Counted from the first letter of the stretch, positions 20,814 through 30,535 are shown. The stretch is DNA of 64,000 nt from Pseudomonas grimontii (GCF_007858185.1 NZ_VFES01000001.1:682001-746000), one strand, 5' to 3'. The notes: generated from the sequence alone by a model not told the origin. Numbers and translations are program-made.

Positions 20814-22448
20814 TCAGGTCAGTAAGTCCTGCAGGGTGGCAAGGTTGTCTGCCTCGTCCACCGTCTTATCCTGCCGCCAACGCAACATCCGCGGGAACCG
20901 CACCGCTATCCCGCTCTTATGCCGCTTGGACAGGGCAATGCCTTCGAACCCCAACTCGAACACCATGCTTGGCGTCACGCTGCTGACCGGGCCGAACTTC
21001 TCCACGGTGGTCTTGCGCACGATGGCGTCGACCTTGCGCATCTCTTCGTCGGTCAGCCCCGAATAGGCCTTGGCGAAGGGCACCAGCGTGCGTTCGCTGC
21101 CGGGCGGACCATCCCACACGGCAAAGGTGTAGTCGCTGTAGAGACTGGCACGCCGGCCATGGCCGCGTTGGGCGTAGATCAACACCGCATCGACACTGAA
21201 GGGGTCGACTTTCCACTTCCACCAAAGGCCCATGTCCTTGGTGCGGCCCACGCCGTACAGGCCGTCGCGGGCCTTGAGCATCATGCCCTCCACACCGAGG
21301 CTGCGGGAGGCTTCGCGTTGCTGTGCCAGGTCCTGCCAGGTGGCGCCTGTCAGCAGGGGCGAGGGTTGCAACACAGGTTGGTTGCACTGGGCAATCACCT
21401 GTTCCAGTTGGGCGCGGCGTTCGGCCTGGGTGTGGTTACGCCAGTCATTGCCCCGGTGTTCCAGCAGGTCATAGGCGAGGACCGCAACCGGTGCATCGTC
21501 GAGTACCTTTTTGCTCAGGGTCTTGCGGCCAATACGCTGTTGCAGCAGGGCGAAGGGCTGCACCGAGTGTTTCCAGACGACGATCTCGCCATCGATCACC
21601 GTGCCATCGGGCAAGCCACTGACGAGGCTGTGCAGTTCGGGAAAACGCTCGGTCACCAACTCTTCGCCCCGTGACCAGATCCACAGCCGGCCTTCGCGCT
21701 TGACCAGTTGCGCGCGAATGCCGTCCCACTTCCATTCCACCTGCCAGTCGGCGGGGGAACCGAGCACGGCGTCGAATTGCGCCACCGGTTGCGCCAGCCC
21801 GTGGGCGAGAAAAAACGGATAAGGTTGTCCGCCCCGTTGCGCATGTTCGTCGGATGATTCGGCGGCGATCAGCTTGAGATAGCCTTCGGCTGTCGGTCGG
21901 TTGGATAAATCGGTGTAGCCCACCAGCCGCTGTGCCACGCGTTTGCTGTCGAGGTCGGCCATGGCGGCGAGCGCGCGGGTGACCAGCAATTTAGACACGC
22001 CGACGCGAAAGCTGCCGGTGATCAACTTGATGCACACCATCAGGCTCGGCTGGTCCAGTTGCGCCCATAACGCCGGCAACCGTTCGGCCAGGTCCAGGGG
22101 CGACAGGCCACGTAGTGGCAGGAGTTTTTCTTCCAGCCATATAGCCAGGCCGTCCTCGGAGGTGTAGGTGGATTCCGGCAGGAGCAGGGAAATTGTCTCG
22201 GCCAGGTCGCCTACAGATTGGTAGCTTTCTTCGAACAGCCACGGTTCGATACCGGCCGCTTCGGTGGCCATGTCCCGCAGCAGGCGCGTCGGCACCAATT
22301 GCCGCGGGCGCCCGCCGGACAGGAAATACACGGCCCATGCGGCGTCTTGCGGGGGCGCTTGCAGGAAGTAGGTTTGCAGGGCCGCGAGCTTGGCATTGCT
22401 GGAGGTGGTGGCGTCGAGGTTGGCGTATAGCTCGGCGAAGGCTTTCAT
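20814..22448 (-). CDS. ATP-dependent DNA ligase of the ligase-associated repair set
   Basis: Encodes 544 residues. An N-terminal DNA-binding domain (about 1-200) is followed by the nucleotidyltransferase domain with motif I EWKWDGIR, whose lysine (about residue 240) takes AMP. Motif III (YDLLE), motif IV (VEGMMLKARDG) and motif V (WWKWK) are present, and the C-terminal OB fold completes it. The gene start overlaps the exonuclease stop by four bases. In other pseudomonads this ligase is encoded with the exonuclease, Lhr-Core helicase and MPE/PdeM; here helicase and pdeM are displaced by a 4.2-kb transporter operon. Confidence 0.93.
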   Translation of the reverse strand: MKAFAELYANLDATTSSNAKLAALQTYFLQAPPQDAAWAVYFLSGGRPRQLVPTRLLRDMATEAAGIEPWLFEESYQSVGDLAETISLLLPESTYTSEDGLAIWLEEKLLPLRGLSPLDLAERLPALWAQLDQPSLMVCIKLITGSFRVGVSKLLVTRALAAMADLDSKRVAQRLVGYTDLSNRPTAEGYLKLIAAESSDEHAQRGGQPYPFFLAHGLAQPVAQFDAVLGSPADWQVEWKWDGIRAQLVKREGRLWIWSRGEELVTERFPELHSLVSGLPDGTVIDGEIVVWKHSVQPFALLQQRIGRKTLSKKVLDDAPVAVLAYDLLEHRGNDWRNHTQAERRAQLEQVIAQCNQPVLQPSPLLTGATWQDLAQQREASRSLGVEGMMLKARDGLYGVGRTKDMGLWWKWKVDPFSVDAVLIYAQRGHGRRASLYSDYTFAVWDGPPGSERTLVPFAKAYSGLTDEEMRKVDAIVRKTTVEKFGPVSSVTPSMVFELGFEGIALSKRHKSGIAVRFPRMLRWRQDKTVDEADNLATLQDLLT

Positions 22449-23449
22449 GCCGTGGCCTCTTCTTCGTCATCCCCGTATTCGGTGGTGAAGCCTTGGGCGT
22501 CCAGGCCTTTTTCCCGCAGGTGGCGTACCAATACACCGACGGAACCGTGGGTGACCATCACCCGTTCGGCGCCGGTTTGTTCGATGGCCCACAACAGTCC
22601 GGGCCAGTCGGCGTGGTCCGACAGCACGAAACCTCGGTCCACTCCACGCCGCCGCCGGGTGCCGCGCAGGCGCATCCAGCCGCTGGCGAAGGCATCGCTG
22701 TAGTCGCCGAAGCGCTTGATCCAGCTGCTGCCACCGGCGGAGGGCGGGGCGATGATCAGGGCTTGGCGCAGCTGTGGGTCGGTTTTCTTGAAGTCCCCGG
22801 CGTAGAGGGTTTCGGGGATGTAGATGCCGGCCTCGCGGTACACCCGGTTCAGCGGCTCCACCGCGCCGTGGCTGAGGATCGGGCCGATGCTGGCGTCGAT
22901 GCCATGCAGGATGCGTTGGGCTTTGCCGAAGGAATAACAGAACAACACGCTGGCTTTGCCGGCGGCGATATTGACCTGCCACCAGTCGTTGATCCCGGCA
23001 AAGATTTGCGCCTGGGGCTGCCAGCGGTAGATCGGCAGGCCAAAGGTGGATTCGGTGATAAAGGTATGGCAACGCACCGGCTCGAAGGGCGCGCAAGTAC
23101 CGTCGGGTTCGACCTTGTAATCGCCGGACGCCACCCAGACTTCGCCCTGGTATTCCAGGCGCACCTGGGCCGAGCCGAGTACATGCCCTGCTGGGTGAAA
23201 GCTCAGGGTCACGCCGTGGTGTAGGAGTTTTTCGCCATAGGCCAGGGTTTGCAGGTTGATGTCCTGGCCCAGGCGCGAGCGCAGGATGCCTTCGCCGGGG
23301 GCGGCGGCCAGGTAGTGCTGGTTGCCGCTGCGGGCGTGGTCGCCGTGGGCGTGGGTGATGACCGAGCGTTCCACCGGGCGCCAGGGATCGATGTAGAAAT
23401 CTCCGGCGGGGCAGTAGAGGCCTTCGGGCCGGGCGATGACGAGGTCCAT
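22445..23449 (-). CDS. Ligase-associated DNA exonuclease (metallo-beta-lactamase/beta-CASP-like fold)
   Basis: Encodes 334 residues. The metallo-beta-lactamase motif THAHGDHA (His33, His35, Asp37, His38) and further ligands in HPAGHVLGSA, SGDYK and LSDHADW are visible, as in SNM1/Artemis-like nucleases. It is the first gene of the repair operon and is coupled to the ligase by a four-base overlap. The C-terminus is acidic. The biological role is presumed DNA end processing. Confidence 0.92.
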   Translation of the reverse strand: MDLVIARPEGLYCPAGDFYIDPWRPVERSVITHAHGDHARSGNQHYLAAAPGEGILRSRLGQDINLQTLAYGEKLLHHGVTLSFHPAGHVLGSAQVRLEYQGEVWVASGDYKVEPDGTCAPFEPVRCHTFITESTFGLPIYRWQPQAQIFAGINDWWQVNIAAGKASVLFCYSFGKAQRILHGIDASIGPILSHGAVEPLNRVYREAGIYIPETLYAGDFKKTDPQLRQALIIAPPSAGGSSWIKRFGDYSDAFASGWMRLRGTRRRRGVDRGFVLSDHADWPGLLWAIEQTGAERVMVTHGSVGVLVRHLREKGLDAQGFTTEYGDDEEEATA

Positions 23450-23528
23450 GGGGTGACCGGGAGATGGGCTTGTTATTTATGAGGCAGGGGCGAGCGCAGA
23501 AGTTCTATCTGAATGCATGTGGGCAAAA

Positions 23529-23617
23529 TGTGGGAGGGGGCTTGCCCCCGATAGCAGTGGTTCAGTCAAAACATCGGTGACTGACACACCGCTATCGGGG
23601 GCAAGCCCCCTCCCACA
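23529..23617. repeat. REP/REPIN-type inverted pair
   Basis: TGTGGGAGGGGGCTTGCC... and its inverted copy ...GGCAAGCCCCCTCCCACA bracket a spacer of about 40 bases. The two arms are nearly perfect. It lies between the convergent-side ends of the exonuclease promoter region and quiP. Confidence 0.92.
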
Positions 23618-23649
23618 TTTGGATCCGGTTTCGTCAGGTGGAAGTCAGG

Positions 23650-26091
23650 TCACTTGCCGGGGGTCAGGGTCAACCTGGCCTTGCCATACACCTTCTCGAA
23701 GTTCTGCGGCTGCATCGGGAAGCTCAGGTATTGCGCCTTGAGCGACGGGTCGATGCCATTGGCATAGTTCGGGCTCGCCGGGTTGCCGGATTGGCCGATA
23801 CCACCTTGGCCCATCATCGGTTCCAGCTGGCCGAAGTCGACGATCATGCGCAGCGCCGGCACCTGGGTGGTGTTGAAGTCCTGGCCCCAGCTGTACGGTG
23901 CCGGGTTCAAGGTGTTGTGGTCGCCACCGGACGCCAGTGGGCCGCGAATCACTTGGCCACTGGTGTTTTTCCAGGTGGTGCTGTGCAGCTTGCCCCACTG
24001 CCAGGCCTTGTGGTCAGCGCCCAGTTGGCTGTCGCCGGCGGTGATCGCGGCGGCCAGGCTGCGAGCGAGGATGGCAGGTTTGTCTTCTTTTTGCGCGGTG
24101 CGCACGTCGTCCCAGAACGGGCTGTCTTCGCGGCCCAGCAGGTGGTCGGCCTGGGCGGCATAGGACAGGTTGGCGTTGCTGACAAAGGCTTTCCAACTGG
24201 CGCTGTTTTCCGGCCCCAGCTCGTCGAGGAAGATCTGCCGGGTGCTTTCCTGCAGGAACAGTTCGTAGAGCGCTGCGTCGGCGGACGTCGACACCAGGCG
24301 ACCATCGAACGCCATCAGACGCTTCAGTGCTTCCCGTGCCTTGGCCTGTTCGGCGGCGGGCAACGCATCAATCGCCTGCTTCAATGGCTGGGCCATGCCC
24401 GGCGCCTGGAACATGGTCTTGAGCTTGGCGGCGAAGGTGGTGGTCTGGTCGTATTGCATGGCGATCATGCTGCGGCTGTCGTGTTTGCCCGCATTGGCCA
24501 GTTGCGCCAGGCGCTCGCTACGCTCCGGCGCATCCCAGGAGTTGGACAGCTGCATGCCGTAGCCGCGCGGCGCGGTGCGTTGGTTGGCAGTGCCGATCCA
24601 GCCTTGGGCCGGGTCCTGGTCATAGGGGTGCAGCATCGCGTCGGCGTAACCGTCCCAGTCAAAGCGTGTATCCCAGCCGGGCGAGGGCAGCAGGCCTTCG
24701 CCTTCGCGGCGGTTGGGGAAGCGGCCGGTGACCTGCCAGCCAATGCTGCCGGCGTCGGCGAAGACCATGTTCAAGGCAATGGCGCGGATGTTCCGGGTTG
24801 CGTCCGAGGCCTTGCCGGCGTTTTGCGCGCGGGACAGGTCGAAGAACGCGTCGAGGCTCTTGTCATCCTTGAAGTCGGCGGTTTGCAGGGCCAGGCCAAA
24901 ACCGCTGGTCAGGGCCTGGCTGCTGTTGAGCAGGGCGCCGTGGCGGGTTTCGTACACCACTTCGCGAATCGAGCGTTGGCCCTTGACGAAGAAGGTTTCG
25001 TTACGCACCGCCGCCGGCAGCCATTTTCCGTTGTTCTCGTAGTACAGCGCGCTGCCCTGGCGTTTGACCTTTTCCAGGAACAGGTCCTGGGTATCGCCCT
25101 TGACCGTGCTCATGCTCCACGCCACGTTGCCGTTGAAACCGGACAACAGGGTCGGCAGGCCGGCAATCGAGGCGCCGACGGCCTGGTATTTCGGTGCGCG
25201 AATCTGCACGTAGCTCCACGGTGACGGCGCCTGTGGCTGGGCGGCGAGGTCGCCGGCCAGCAGGCTTTTGCCGCTGCGGCTGCGTTGCGGGCCGATGGCC
25301 CAGTTACTTGAGGTGGTAACGGCCAGCGCGTTGAGGCTGCTCAATTGCTGGCTGACCGTGTCCAGCCCGGCCAGGCCGGTGATCTGGCTGAGGTTCACGC
25401 CCTTGAGTTTCTCGGCCTCGGCCAGGGGGATCGGCTCATCCGGTGCGCTCGGCGTCAGCCAGGCGAGTTTGTCCACGCCGACCTTTTGCGCCAGCAGCAG
25501 CGAAGCCAGCTCTTCCTGCAGGTTGGCCGACTCGCTGAAATTCAGCAGGCAGAACAACAGCGCCGAATCTTCCGGCTTCCAGTATTCCGGCTTGTAGCCG
25601 GTCTGGGCCAGGTCCGGCGGCAGCTTATCGCGGTAGCGGAACAGGTAGGCGTTGACGCCGCGGGCATACACTTCAAAGAAGCGCTTGAGGCGCGGCGACG
25701 AGGCGTTATACAGCTCGCCGGCGCTTTTTTTCAGGTTGACCGCACGCATGAAACGGTCCACATCCAGAACCTCTGGCCCGGACATTTCCGCCAGGCGGCC
25801 CTGGGCCAGCAGGCGCAGGGTGACCATCTGGGTGATGCGGTCACTGGCGTGTACATAACCGAGGCTGAACAGGGCGTCGTGGAAGGTGTTACTTTCGATC
25901 AGCGGCATGCCCTGGGCGTTGCGGCGTATCGAAACATTCTGTGCGAGGCCCTTGATTGGCTGCACGCCGGCCGTCGGCGGCAGGGTGTCCTGGGTGCTCT
26001 GGAGCTGGCAACCGGCCAGGCTTAACGCACTGGCCACTGCCGCGGCAACGCCGAACCGGGGAAGAAAATGTGAGAGGGCTGGCGAGGCCAT
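23650..26091 (-). CDS. quiP: Acyl-homoserine-lactone acylase QuiP (penicillin-acylase family)
   Basis: Encodes 813 residues of the N-terminal-nucleophile penicillin acylase family. An N-terminal hydrophobic signal ends at SLAGC (Cys28), a lipobox-like site. The alpha-chain motif [18 protein letters not shown] is typical. The autoprocessing site with the catalytic Ser at about residue 262 is in [10 protein letters not shown]. QuiP hydrolyses the amide of long-chain acyl-homoserine lactones in P. aeruginosa; substrates in this strain are not known. The adjacent GST gene matches the PA1032-PA1033 neighbourhood, which supports the name. Confidence 0.9.
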   Translation of the reverse strand: MASPALSHFLPRFGVAAAVASALSLAGCQLQSTQDTLPPTAGVQPIKGLAQNVSIRRNAQGMPLIESNTFHDALFSLGYVHASDRITQMVTLRLLAQGRLAEMSGPEVLDVDRFMRAVNLKKSAGELYNASSPRLKRFFEVYARGVNAYLFRYRDKLPPDLAQTGYKPEYWKPEDSALLFCLLNFSESANLQEELASLLLAQKVGVDKLAWLTPSAPDEPIPLAEAEKLKGVNLSQITGLAGLDTVSQQLSSLNALAVTTSSNWAIGPQRSRSGKSLLAGDLAAQPQAPSPWSYVQIRAPKYQAVGASIAGLPTLLSGFNGNVAWSMSTVKGDTQDLFLEKVKRQGSALYYENNGKWLPAAVRNETFFVKGQRSIREVVYETRHGALLNSSQALTSGFGLALQTADFKDDKSLDAFFDLSRAQNAGKASDATRNIRAIALNMVFADAGSIGWQVTGRFPNRREGEGLLPSPGWDTRFDWDGYADAMLHPYDQDPAQGWIGTANQRTAPRGYGMQLSNSWDAPERSERLAQLANAGKHDSRSMIAMQYDQTTTFAAKLKTMFQAPGMAQPLKQAIDALPAAEQAKAREALKRLMAFDGRLVSTSADAALYELFLQESTRQIFLDELGPENSASWKAFVSNANLSYAAQADHLLGREDSPFWDDVRTAQKEDKPAILARSLAAAITAGDSQLGADHKAWQWGKLHSTTWKNTSGQVIRGPLASGGDHNTLNPAPYSWGQDFNTTQVPALRMIVDFGQLEPMMGQGGIGQSGNPASPNYANGIDPSLKAQYLSFPMQPQNFEKVYGKARLTLTPGK

Positions 26092-26208
26092 GGCAAAGCT
26101 CCTGCGGGGGGTAGCGTCAGTAAAGGCGCTACGTTAGTGAGCGCGGCGAAACGACGCAAGCAGGAGTTTTGGTAAAGCATTGGATCTTGAGTGTTATGCA
26201 AATCAAAT

Positions 26209-26226
26209 GTGGGAGGGGCGGCGCGG
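26209..26226. repeat. Isolated half of a REP unit
   Basis: TGTGGGAGGGGCGGCGCG matches only the left end of the longer REP variant seen complete at 49624-49727. No facing partner is present. Similar fragments lie at 20792-20804 and 26932-26945. They look like decayed REP remnants. Confidence 0.5.
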
Positions 26227-26233
26227 TTTCAGG

Positions 26234-26878
26234 TCAGGATTTAGGCGGATTGACCTTTTGGACTAATTCATACGCCCGAACCGTCGCCGGCCGTTCCTTG
26301 ATGCTGTTGAACCAGCGATGAACATGTGGGAAGTCTTCCAGGCGCTGGTTCTGCCACTTGTGGGAAACGATCCACGGATAGATCGCCATATCGGCAATGC
26401 TGTAGTCCTCACCCGCTACGAACGCACGGTCCGCCAAACGTCGGTCCAGCACACCGTATAGACGGGCGGTTTCATCTACGTAGCGCTTGATCGCGTAGGG
26501 GATTTTCTCCGCTGCGAACTGGCTGAAATGATGGTTCTGACCCGCCATTGGCCCGAGTCCGCCCATTTGCCAGAACAACCATTGCAGCGCTTCCTGGCGG
26601 CCACGCAGGTCTTTTGCAATGAACTGGCCGGTTTTTTCCGCGAGGTACAGCAGGATTGCGCCGGATTCAAACAGCGAAATCGGCGCGCCGCCGTCGCTCG
26701 GGTTCTGATCGACGATGGCCGGGATGCGGTTGTTGGGAGCAATCTTCAGGAAGTCCGGCTTGAACTGGTCGCCCTGGCTGATGTTGATCGGGTGCACGTT
26801 GTAGGGCAGGCCGGCTTCTTCCAGGAACAGCGATATTTTGTGACCGTTGGGGGTGGTCCAGTAATACAGGTCGATCAT
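26234..26878 (-). CDS. Glutathione S-transferase (YfcG/YghU-like, nu class)
   Basis: Encodes 214 residues. The N-terminal thioredoxin-fold motif YYWTTPNGHKISLFLEE (with Thr9 and Asn11) is characteristic of nu-class GSTs, which reduce disulfides with glutathione. The glutathione-binding motif FESGAILLYL and an all-alpha C-terminal domain follow. The ATG at 26878 gives MIDLYYWTTPNG, the family start; the 26-residue upstream extension is not conserved. It is encoded just upstream of quiP on the same strand, as in P. aeruginosa. Confidence 0.93.
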   Translation of the reverse strand: MIDLYYWTTPNGHKISLFLEEAGLPYNVHPINISQGDQFKPDFLKIAPNNRIPAIVDQNPSDGGAPISLFESGAILLYLAEKTGQFIAKDLRGRQEALQWLFWQMGGLGPMAGQNHHFSQFAAEKIPYAIKRYVDETARLYGVLDRRLADRAFVAGEDYSIADMAIYPWIVSHKWQNQRLEDFPHVHRWFNSIKERPATVRAYELVQKVNPPKS

Positions 26879-27051
26879 GAAGCTCTCCAAAAGTGGTGAT
26901 GCTTGAGCGAATGCCTGTAGGTATAGGTAAAGGTGGGAGGGGGGAAATTCAATCAAACATTTGCGTCTACCCTTAGACGCTTTCGATTTGGAATGCGAGG
27001 CAGCTGTGGAAGGGAGCGAACTCCCTCACACACATGGGCCTTCAGTGCGAT

Positions 27052-27252
27052 TTACGCCCCGTGGCACTTCTTGAATTTCTTCTCGCTGCCGCACGGGCAA
27101 GGATCGTTGCGGCCAACGTCCTTCAATGCATTGCGCACCGGCTCCTGGTGAGCGTGGCCGCAGTTCGGGCCGTGGACATGGCCGTGGTCGTGATCATGGT
27201 GATCGTGATCGTGGTTGCAGTCAGGACCATGGACATGGGGTTGCTGAGTCAT
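27052..27252 (-). CDS. Small His-rich SEC-C motif protein
   Basis: Encodes 66 residues. The N-terminal half contains two copies of HVHGP(D/N)C separated by a run of His and Asp, a likely metal-binding stretch. The C-terminal half is a single SEC-C zinc motif ([13 protein letters not shown]). Its start overlaps the stop of the WHy-domain lipoprotein upstream (ATGA), so the two are coupled. The protein lacks a signal peptide. The role is unknown; metal handling is inference from composition. Confidence 0.85.
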   Translation of the reverse strand: MTQQPHVHGPDCNHDHDHHDHDHGHVHGPNCGHAHQEPVRNALKDVGRNDPCPCGSEKKFKKCHGA

Positions 27253-27731
27253 CGATGTCGCTCCGGAATAAAATCGCCGGGGATTATCTCGCCATTGTGA
27301 TTCACCTGCACGTCATAACCGATGAATAATCCGGTTTTCAGCTCACCTTCCAGGCGATACGGCACGGGCTGGTCGGGTTTTTTCAGCAGTTGCACCACAT
27401 CGCGTATCTGCGGCCAGAGGTTGGTACGCACCGATACCTTGAAAAATGCGTGGCCGCGCGGCGGGACGGTGAGCCATTCATCCGACTCGCCCTCGGTCAG
27501 CACAAAATTACTCAGGGTGACCTTGTAGATCAGGCCGCGCACGGTCAGGTCGGAGTCGTCGCGGTTATCCACGCGAAAGTACAGCTTGAATTTCTGCTCC
27601 AGCAACTTGGCCCGCACCACTTCGACTTTCACCAGGGAGACGTGGGGCGGGGGCGAATTGTCTTCGAACCAGGAAGCGCAACCGCTCAGGCCAAAGATTA
27701 ACGCCAGCATCAAGCTGTAGATCCGAAGCAT
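27249..27731 (-). CDS. LEA-2/WHy-type lipoprotein
   Basis: Encodes 160 residues. A signal peptide ends in the lipobox LSGC. The rest is a compact beta-rich domain ([20 protein letters not shown]..., [15 protein letters not shown]) that resembles the water-stress/hypersensitive-response (LEA type 2) domain found in bacterial lipoproteins. The ATG at 27731 gives [18 protein letters not shown]; an upstream extension has no signal-like character. It is the third gene of a likely operon with the DUF6231 gene, ychJ and the small SEC-C gene. Confidence 0.82.
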   Translation of the reverse strand: MLRIYSLMLALIFGLSGCASWFEDNSPPPHVSLVKVEVVRAKLLEQKFKLYFRVDNRDDSDLTVRGLIYKVTLSNFVLTEGESDEWLTVPPRGHAFFKVSVRTNLWPQIRDVVQLLKKPDQPVPYRLEGELKTGLFIGYDVQVNHNGEIIPGDFIPERHR

Positions 27732-27750
27732 GGCGTTAGTCCTGTGAGAG

Positions 27751-28221
27751 TTAGAGGTAGCTGGAACAACACTTCTTGAATTTCTGCCCGCTGCCGCACG
27801 GGCACGCATCGTTGCGTCCGGCTTTTACTTCCACCGTGGGGTCGATGAAGTACCAGCGCCCTTCATTCTGTACGAAAGAAGACTGCTCGCGGTGGCTATG
27901 TTCGCCGGTGCTGTCATGCCAGCGTGCGGTAAAGGTCACGAAAGCATGTTCCGGCTGGCCGCCGAACACCTCGGAGCTTTCAACCTCCAGGCCGAGCCAG
28001 GTGCTCTGGGCGCTCCAGGCGCCGATGGCCTCGCGGTCCAGGCCGGCCTGTTGCGCGGGCAAGGTCGTGGCGACCAGATAGTCCACCAGGCCCAGCACAT
28101 AGGCGCTGTAGCGTGAACGCATCAGGGCGCTGGCGCAGGGGGCCGGGTGCCCGGCGTGATAGTGGCCGCAGCAGGCATCCAGCAGGTTGCCACTGCCGCA
28201 TGGGCAAATGGATGTACTCAT
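27751..28221 (-). CDS. ychJ: YchJ-family protein with two SEC-C motifs
   Basis: Encodes 156 residues. SEC-C zinc motifs lie at both ends: [13 protein letters not shown] (about 6-18) and [13 protein letters not shown] (about 140-152). An NTF2-like domain lies between them ([20 protein letters not shown] ... WYFIDP). This is the YchJ architecture; the biochemical function is unknown. The ATG at 28221 gives [14 protein letters not shown]. It starts 4 bases after the DUF6231 stop and is followed by the lipoprotein gene. Confidence 0.9.
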   Translation of the reverse strand: MSTSICPCGSGNLLDACCGHYHAGHPAPCASALMRSRYSAYVLGLVDYLVATTLPAQQAGLDREAIGAWSAQSTWLGLEVESSEVFGGQPEHAFVTFTARWHDSTGEHSHREQSSFVQNEGRWYFIDPTVEVKAGRNDACPCGSGQKFKKCCSSYL

Positions 28222-28225
28222 CGGG

Positions 28226-28723
28226 TTACCACCAATACTTTCCGAAGTTTTCCGGGTTGGCCCAAAAACGGGCGTTGAGCCAGTCCGGCACCTGTTTATA
28301 GTCAAGCAGATCGTAGGTAAACAGCGTCAGGACCTGTTCATCGCGCTGGAAACGCTCGCCGGCCTGCAGGGCCAGGGAGAAGAAGTCGGTTTCTTTCCAG
28401 CCGCAGGCGCCCAGGTCCACCAGCACCGCAATGCGGCTGGCGTTGAGGTTGCGGATGCCGCCGAGCAAGGTCAGGCCTTGGGGTTTTGGCAGGTGCTCCA
28501 GGCAATCGACCACCAGCGCCAGATCAAAACGCTGGGCCGCCAGTGCTTGCGGCAATGGCCCTGGCGCGGCGCAGAACACCTGGGTGTCCGGGTGTGCGTC
28601 CTTAAAGGCGTCCAGCGCCGGGAACTGGCTGGCACCCAACAGCAGCAGGCGTTTGGGCTGGTGCAGGTCGAGCAAGGCGGCCAGCGCTTGCTGGGGGGTA
28701 CGGGCAGAAATACCAGCGGTCAT
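28226..28723 (-). CDS. DUF6231-family protein, Rossmann/methyltransferase-like
   Basis: Encodes 165 residues. An N-terminal Rossmann-like segment ([16 protein letters not shown]) and the phrase [16 protein letters not shown] resemble methyltransferase motifs, but no complete SAM site is visible. It appears conserved in Pseudomonas as DUF6231, by memory. A GAGGA ribosome-binding site precedes the ATG. It is first in the four-gene operon leading to ychJ, the WHy lipoprotein and the small SEC-C protein. Confidence 0.78.
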   Translation of the reverse strand: MTAGISARTPQQALAALLDLHQPKRLLLLGASQFPALDAFKDAHPDTQVFCAAPGPLPQALAAQRFDLALVVDCLEHLPKPQGLTLLGGIRNLNASRIAVLVDLGACGWKETDFFSLALQAGERFQRDEQVLTLFTYDLLDYKQVPDWLNARFWANPENFGKYWW

Positions 28724-28914
28724 CAGAGATCCTCATATCAGGACCGTAGAGACTAGCGCGGCTGAGCGTGCGGGCCTAGAGCGGGCGGTTGCGAAAAGTC
28801 CTACGTGGGCGGCCATCCTCAATGAATACGGGGGTGTGGCGTAGTGGCGCAGTTGAAAAGAGCGGTCTTTACTCCACCCATCGGCCCCCGCCGATCCCCT
28901 CAGGAGAAAGTCAA

Positions 28915-29610
28915 ATGAGCATCATGCGGACAGCTCTACCCTTGGTTCTGCTAACCGGAGTATTGACAGGTTGCGCAGGCTTGCAAAAAACCGATTGGCC
29001 TACCTGCGCCGCTGTCGGCGGTGTGACCGGTGCGGCGATCGGTGCGACTGAAAGCTCAGCCTACGCAGGCTATGGCGCGTTGCTGGTCGGCGGCATGGCC
29101 GGCGCCTATTGCTGGGTGCACGGCGATGGCGATGAAGATGGCGATGGCGTACCGGACAGCCGCGACAAGTGCCCAGGCACCCCGAAAGGCGTGCAGGTCG
29201 ACGCTAATGGTTGCCCACCGGCGCCGCCAGCGGCGGTGGTCGAGGAAGTGGTCGTGGTCAAGGAAGAAACCATCGTGATCCGCGATGTGCACTTCCAGTT
29301 CGACTCGGCCAAGCTGACGGCGGCGGATAAAACCAAACTCGACACCATTGCCACGCGCCTGAAACAGGAAGCCCCAAGTGCCCAGTTGCGGGTCAGTGGC
29401 CACACCGACAGCGTCGGGAAAGATGCGTACAACCAGAAACTCTCGGAAAAACGCGCGCATTCGGTCACCGATTACCTGATCGGCGCCGGCGTGCCTCGCA
29501 GTGCCTTTGTGTCTGTCACCGGTGCGGGCGAAAGCCATCCGGTGGCCGACAACAAGACCGCTGAAGGCCGCGCCCTGAACCGCCGCACGGAAATCCAGAT
29601 CAACCGCTGA
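28915..29610 (+). CDS. OmpA-family lipoprotein with a calcium-type repeat
   Basis: Encodes 231 residues. A lipoprotein signal ends at LTGC (Cys20). Two glycine-zipper-like stretches follow (about 35-65). A thrombospondin type-3-like Asp-rich motif DGDEDGDGVPDSRDKCPGTP precedes a C-terminal OmpA peptidoglycan-binding domain (FQFDSAKLT, SGHTDSVGKDAYNQKLSEKR, NRRTEIQI). It probably anchors the outer membrane to peptidoglycan. The ATG at 28915 has an AGGAG site nearby; an upstream frame extension lacks signal features. A hairpin lies just after the stop. Confidence 0.92.
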   Translation: MSIMRTALPLVLLTGVLTGCAGLQKTDWPTCAAVGGVTGAAIGATESSAYAGYGALLVGGMAGAYCWVHGDGDEDGDGVPDSRDKCPGTPKGVQVDANGCPPAPPAAVVEEVVVVKEETIVIRDVHFQFDSAKLTAADKTKLDTIATRLKQEAPSAQLRVSGHTDSVGKDAYNQKLSEKRAHSVTDYLIGAGVPRSAFVSVTGAGESHPVADNKTAEGRALNRRTEIQINR

Positions 29611-29617
29611 CAGCCCT

Positions 29618-29642
29618 TGCCCCTGTGGTATCCACAGGGGCA
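29618..29642 (+). terminator. Hairpin after the OmpA-family gene
   Basis: TGCCCCTGTGG and CCACAGGGGCA form a perfect 11-bp stem with loop TAT, 8 bases after the stop. No strong T-run follows at once, but the position suits a terminator. Confidence 0.65.
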
Positions 29643-29763
29643 TTGCCGGCGATCCTCGCTCAAATCGCGGCCCCCTCAATTTTTTTGAACCTTCACTGGC
29701 AAATCGCCTGTAGAAGTCGTTACTGTGCGTCCAAAGAAAAATTTGAAAACACTCAGGAGCCCC

Positions 29764-30525
29764 ATGATGCGTAAGGTTTTTCTGTTGGCCCTGTTGGTCA
29801 GCCCCGTTGCCCTGGCCCAGAGCGTCAGTGTTGAAACCAACTCATTGATGCGCCTTCCCTCCAGCACCAGCGTGTTGCAACTGGAGCGCCTGGACGTGGC
29901 GGACTACGGCACTTTGCTGATTCCCGCCACCATCAGCCAGGTCACGGTGGATGAACTGCACCTGGGCCGCGACGCACGCATCGCGATTGTTCCTGGCAAT
30001 ACCGCGCTGCAATTGCAGGTGCGGCATGCGCAACTTGAGCATGGCAGCCAGATCACCTCGCGCGGTGCCCCCGGCACCCATGAAAAACCGGCCAAGGCTG
30101 GGCGTGACCTGAGCTTGCGCATCAACTCGCTGACGGCTGAAGAGTTGTCGGTGGATGCCCGTGGCGGCGCCGGTGCCCAAGGATATGCCGGGCTGGATGG
30201 CGCCAATGGCGTAGATCCTGGGTGTACCTGGGGGGCGGCGGGTCGCGGTTTTAATGGTGATAACGGCGGCGATGGCTTGCCGGGTGGGGCGGGTGCACAG
30301 GTCCGCGTGGAGTTGCCGAAGGACTTTCCGGCTGAACACATCAAGGTCTGGGTGGATGGCGGTGCTGGCGGTTTGGCCGGTACGGCCGGCAAGCCGGGCA
30401 AAGGCGGCGAGTCCAAAGGCTGCCTGGTGTACCGCGCCGATGGTGGCGAGAAGGGCCGGCCGGGGTTGGAAGGGCAGCCGGGGCCAGCTGGGCCTGCGGG
30501 TACCGTGACTATTCAGCGGCTCTAA
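29764..30525 (+). CDS. Secreted collagen-like protein
   Basis: Encodes about 253 residues. A signal peptide (MMRKVFLLALLVSPVALA) precedes a beta-rich N-terminal half. The C-terminal half is glycine-rich with Gly-x-x runs (GAGAQGYAGLDGANG, KGGESKG..., GRPGLEGQPGPAGPAG). The repeats are short and irregular, so a stable triple helix is not certain. AGGAG lies just upstream of two tandem ATGs; the second (29767) is equally possible. It is not obviously in an operon. Function is unknown; a surface or matrix protein is inference. Confidence 0.82.
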   Translation: MMRKVFLLALLVSPVALAQSVSVETNSLMRLPSSTSVLQLERLDVADYGTLLIPATISQVTVDELHLGRDARIAIVPGNTALQLQVRHAQLEHGSQITSRGAPGTHEKPAKAGRDLSLRINSLTAEELSVDARGGAGAQGYAGLDGANGVDPGCTWGAAGRGFNGDNGGDGLPGGAGAQVRVELPKDFPAEHIKVWVDGGAGGLAGTAGKPGKGGESKGCLVYRADGGEKGRPGLEGQPGPAGPAGTVTIQRL

Positions 30526-30535
30526 GCTTTAAAGA

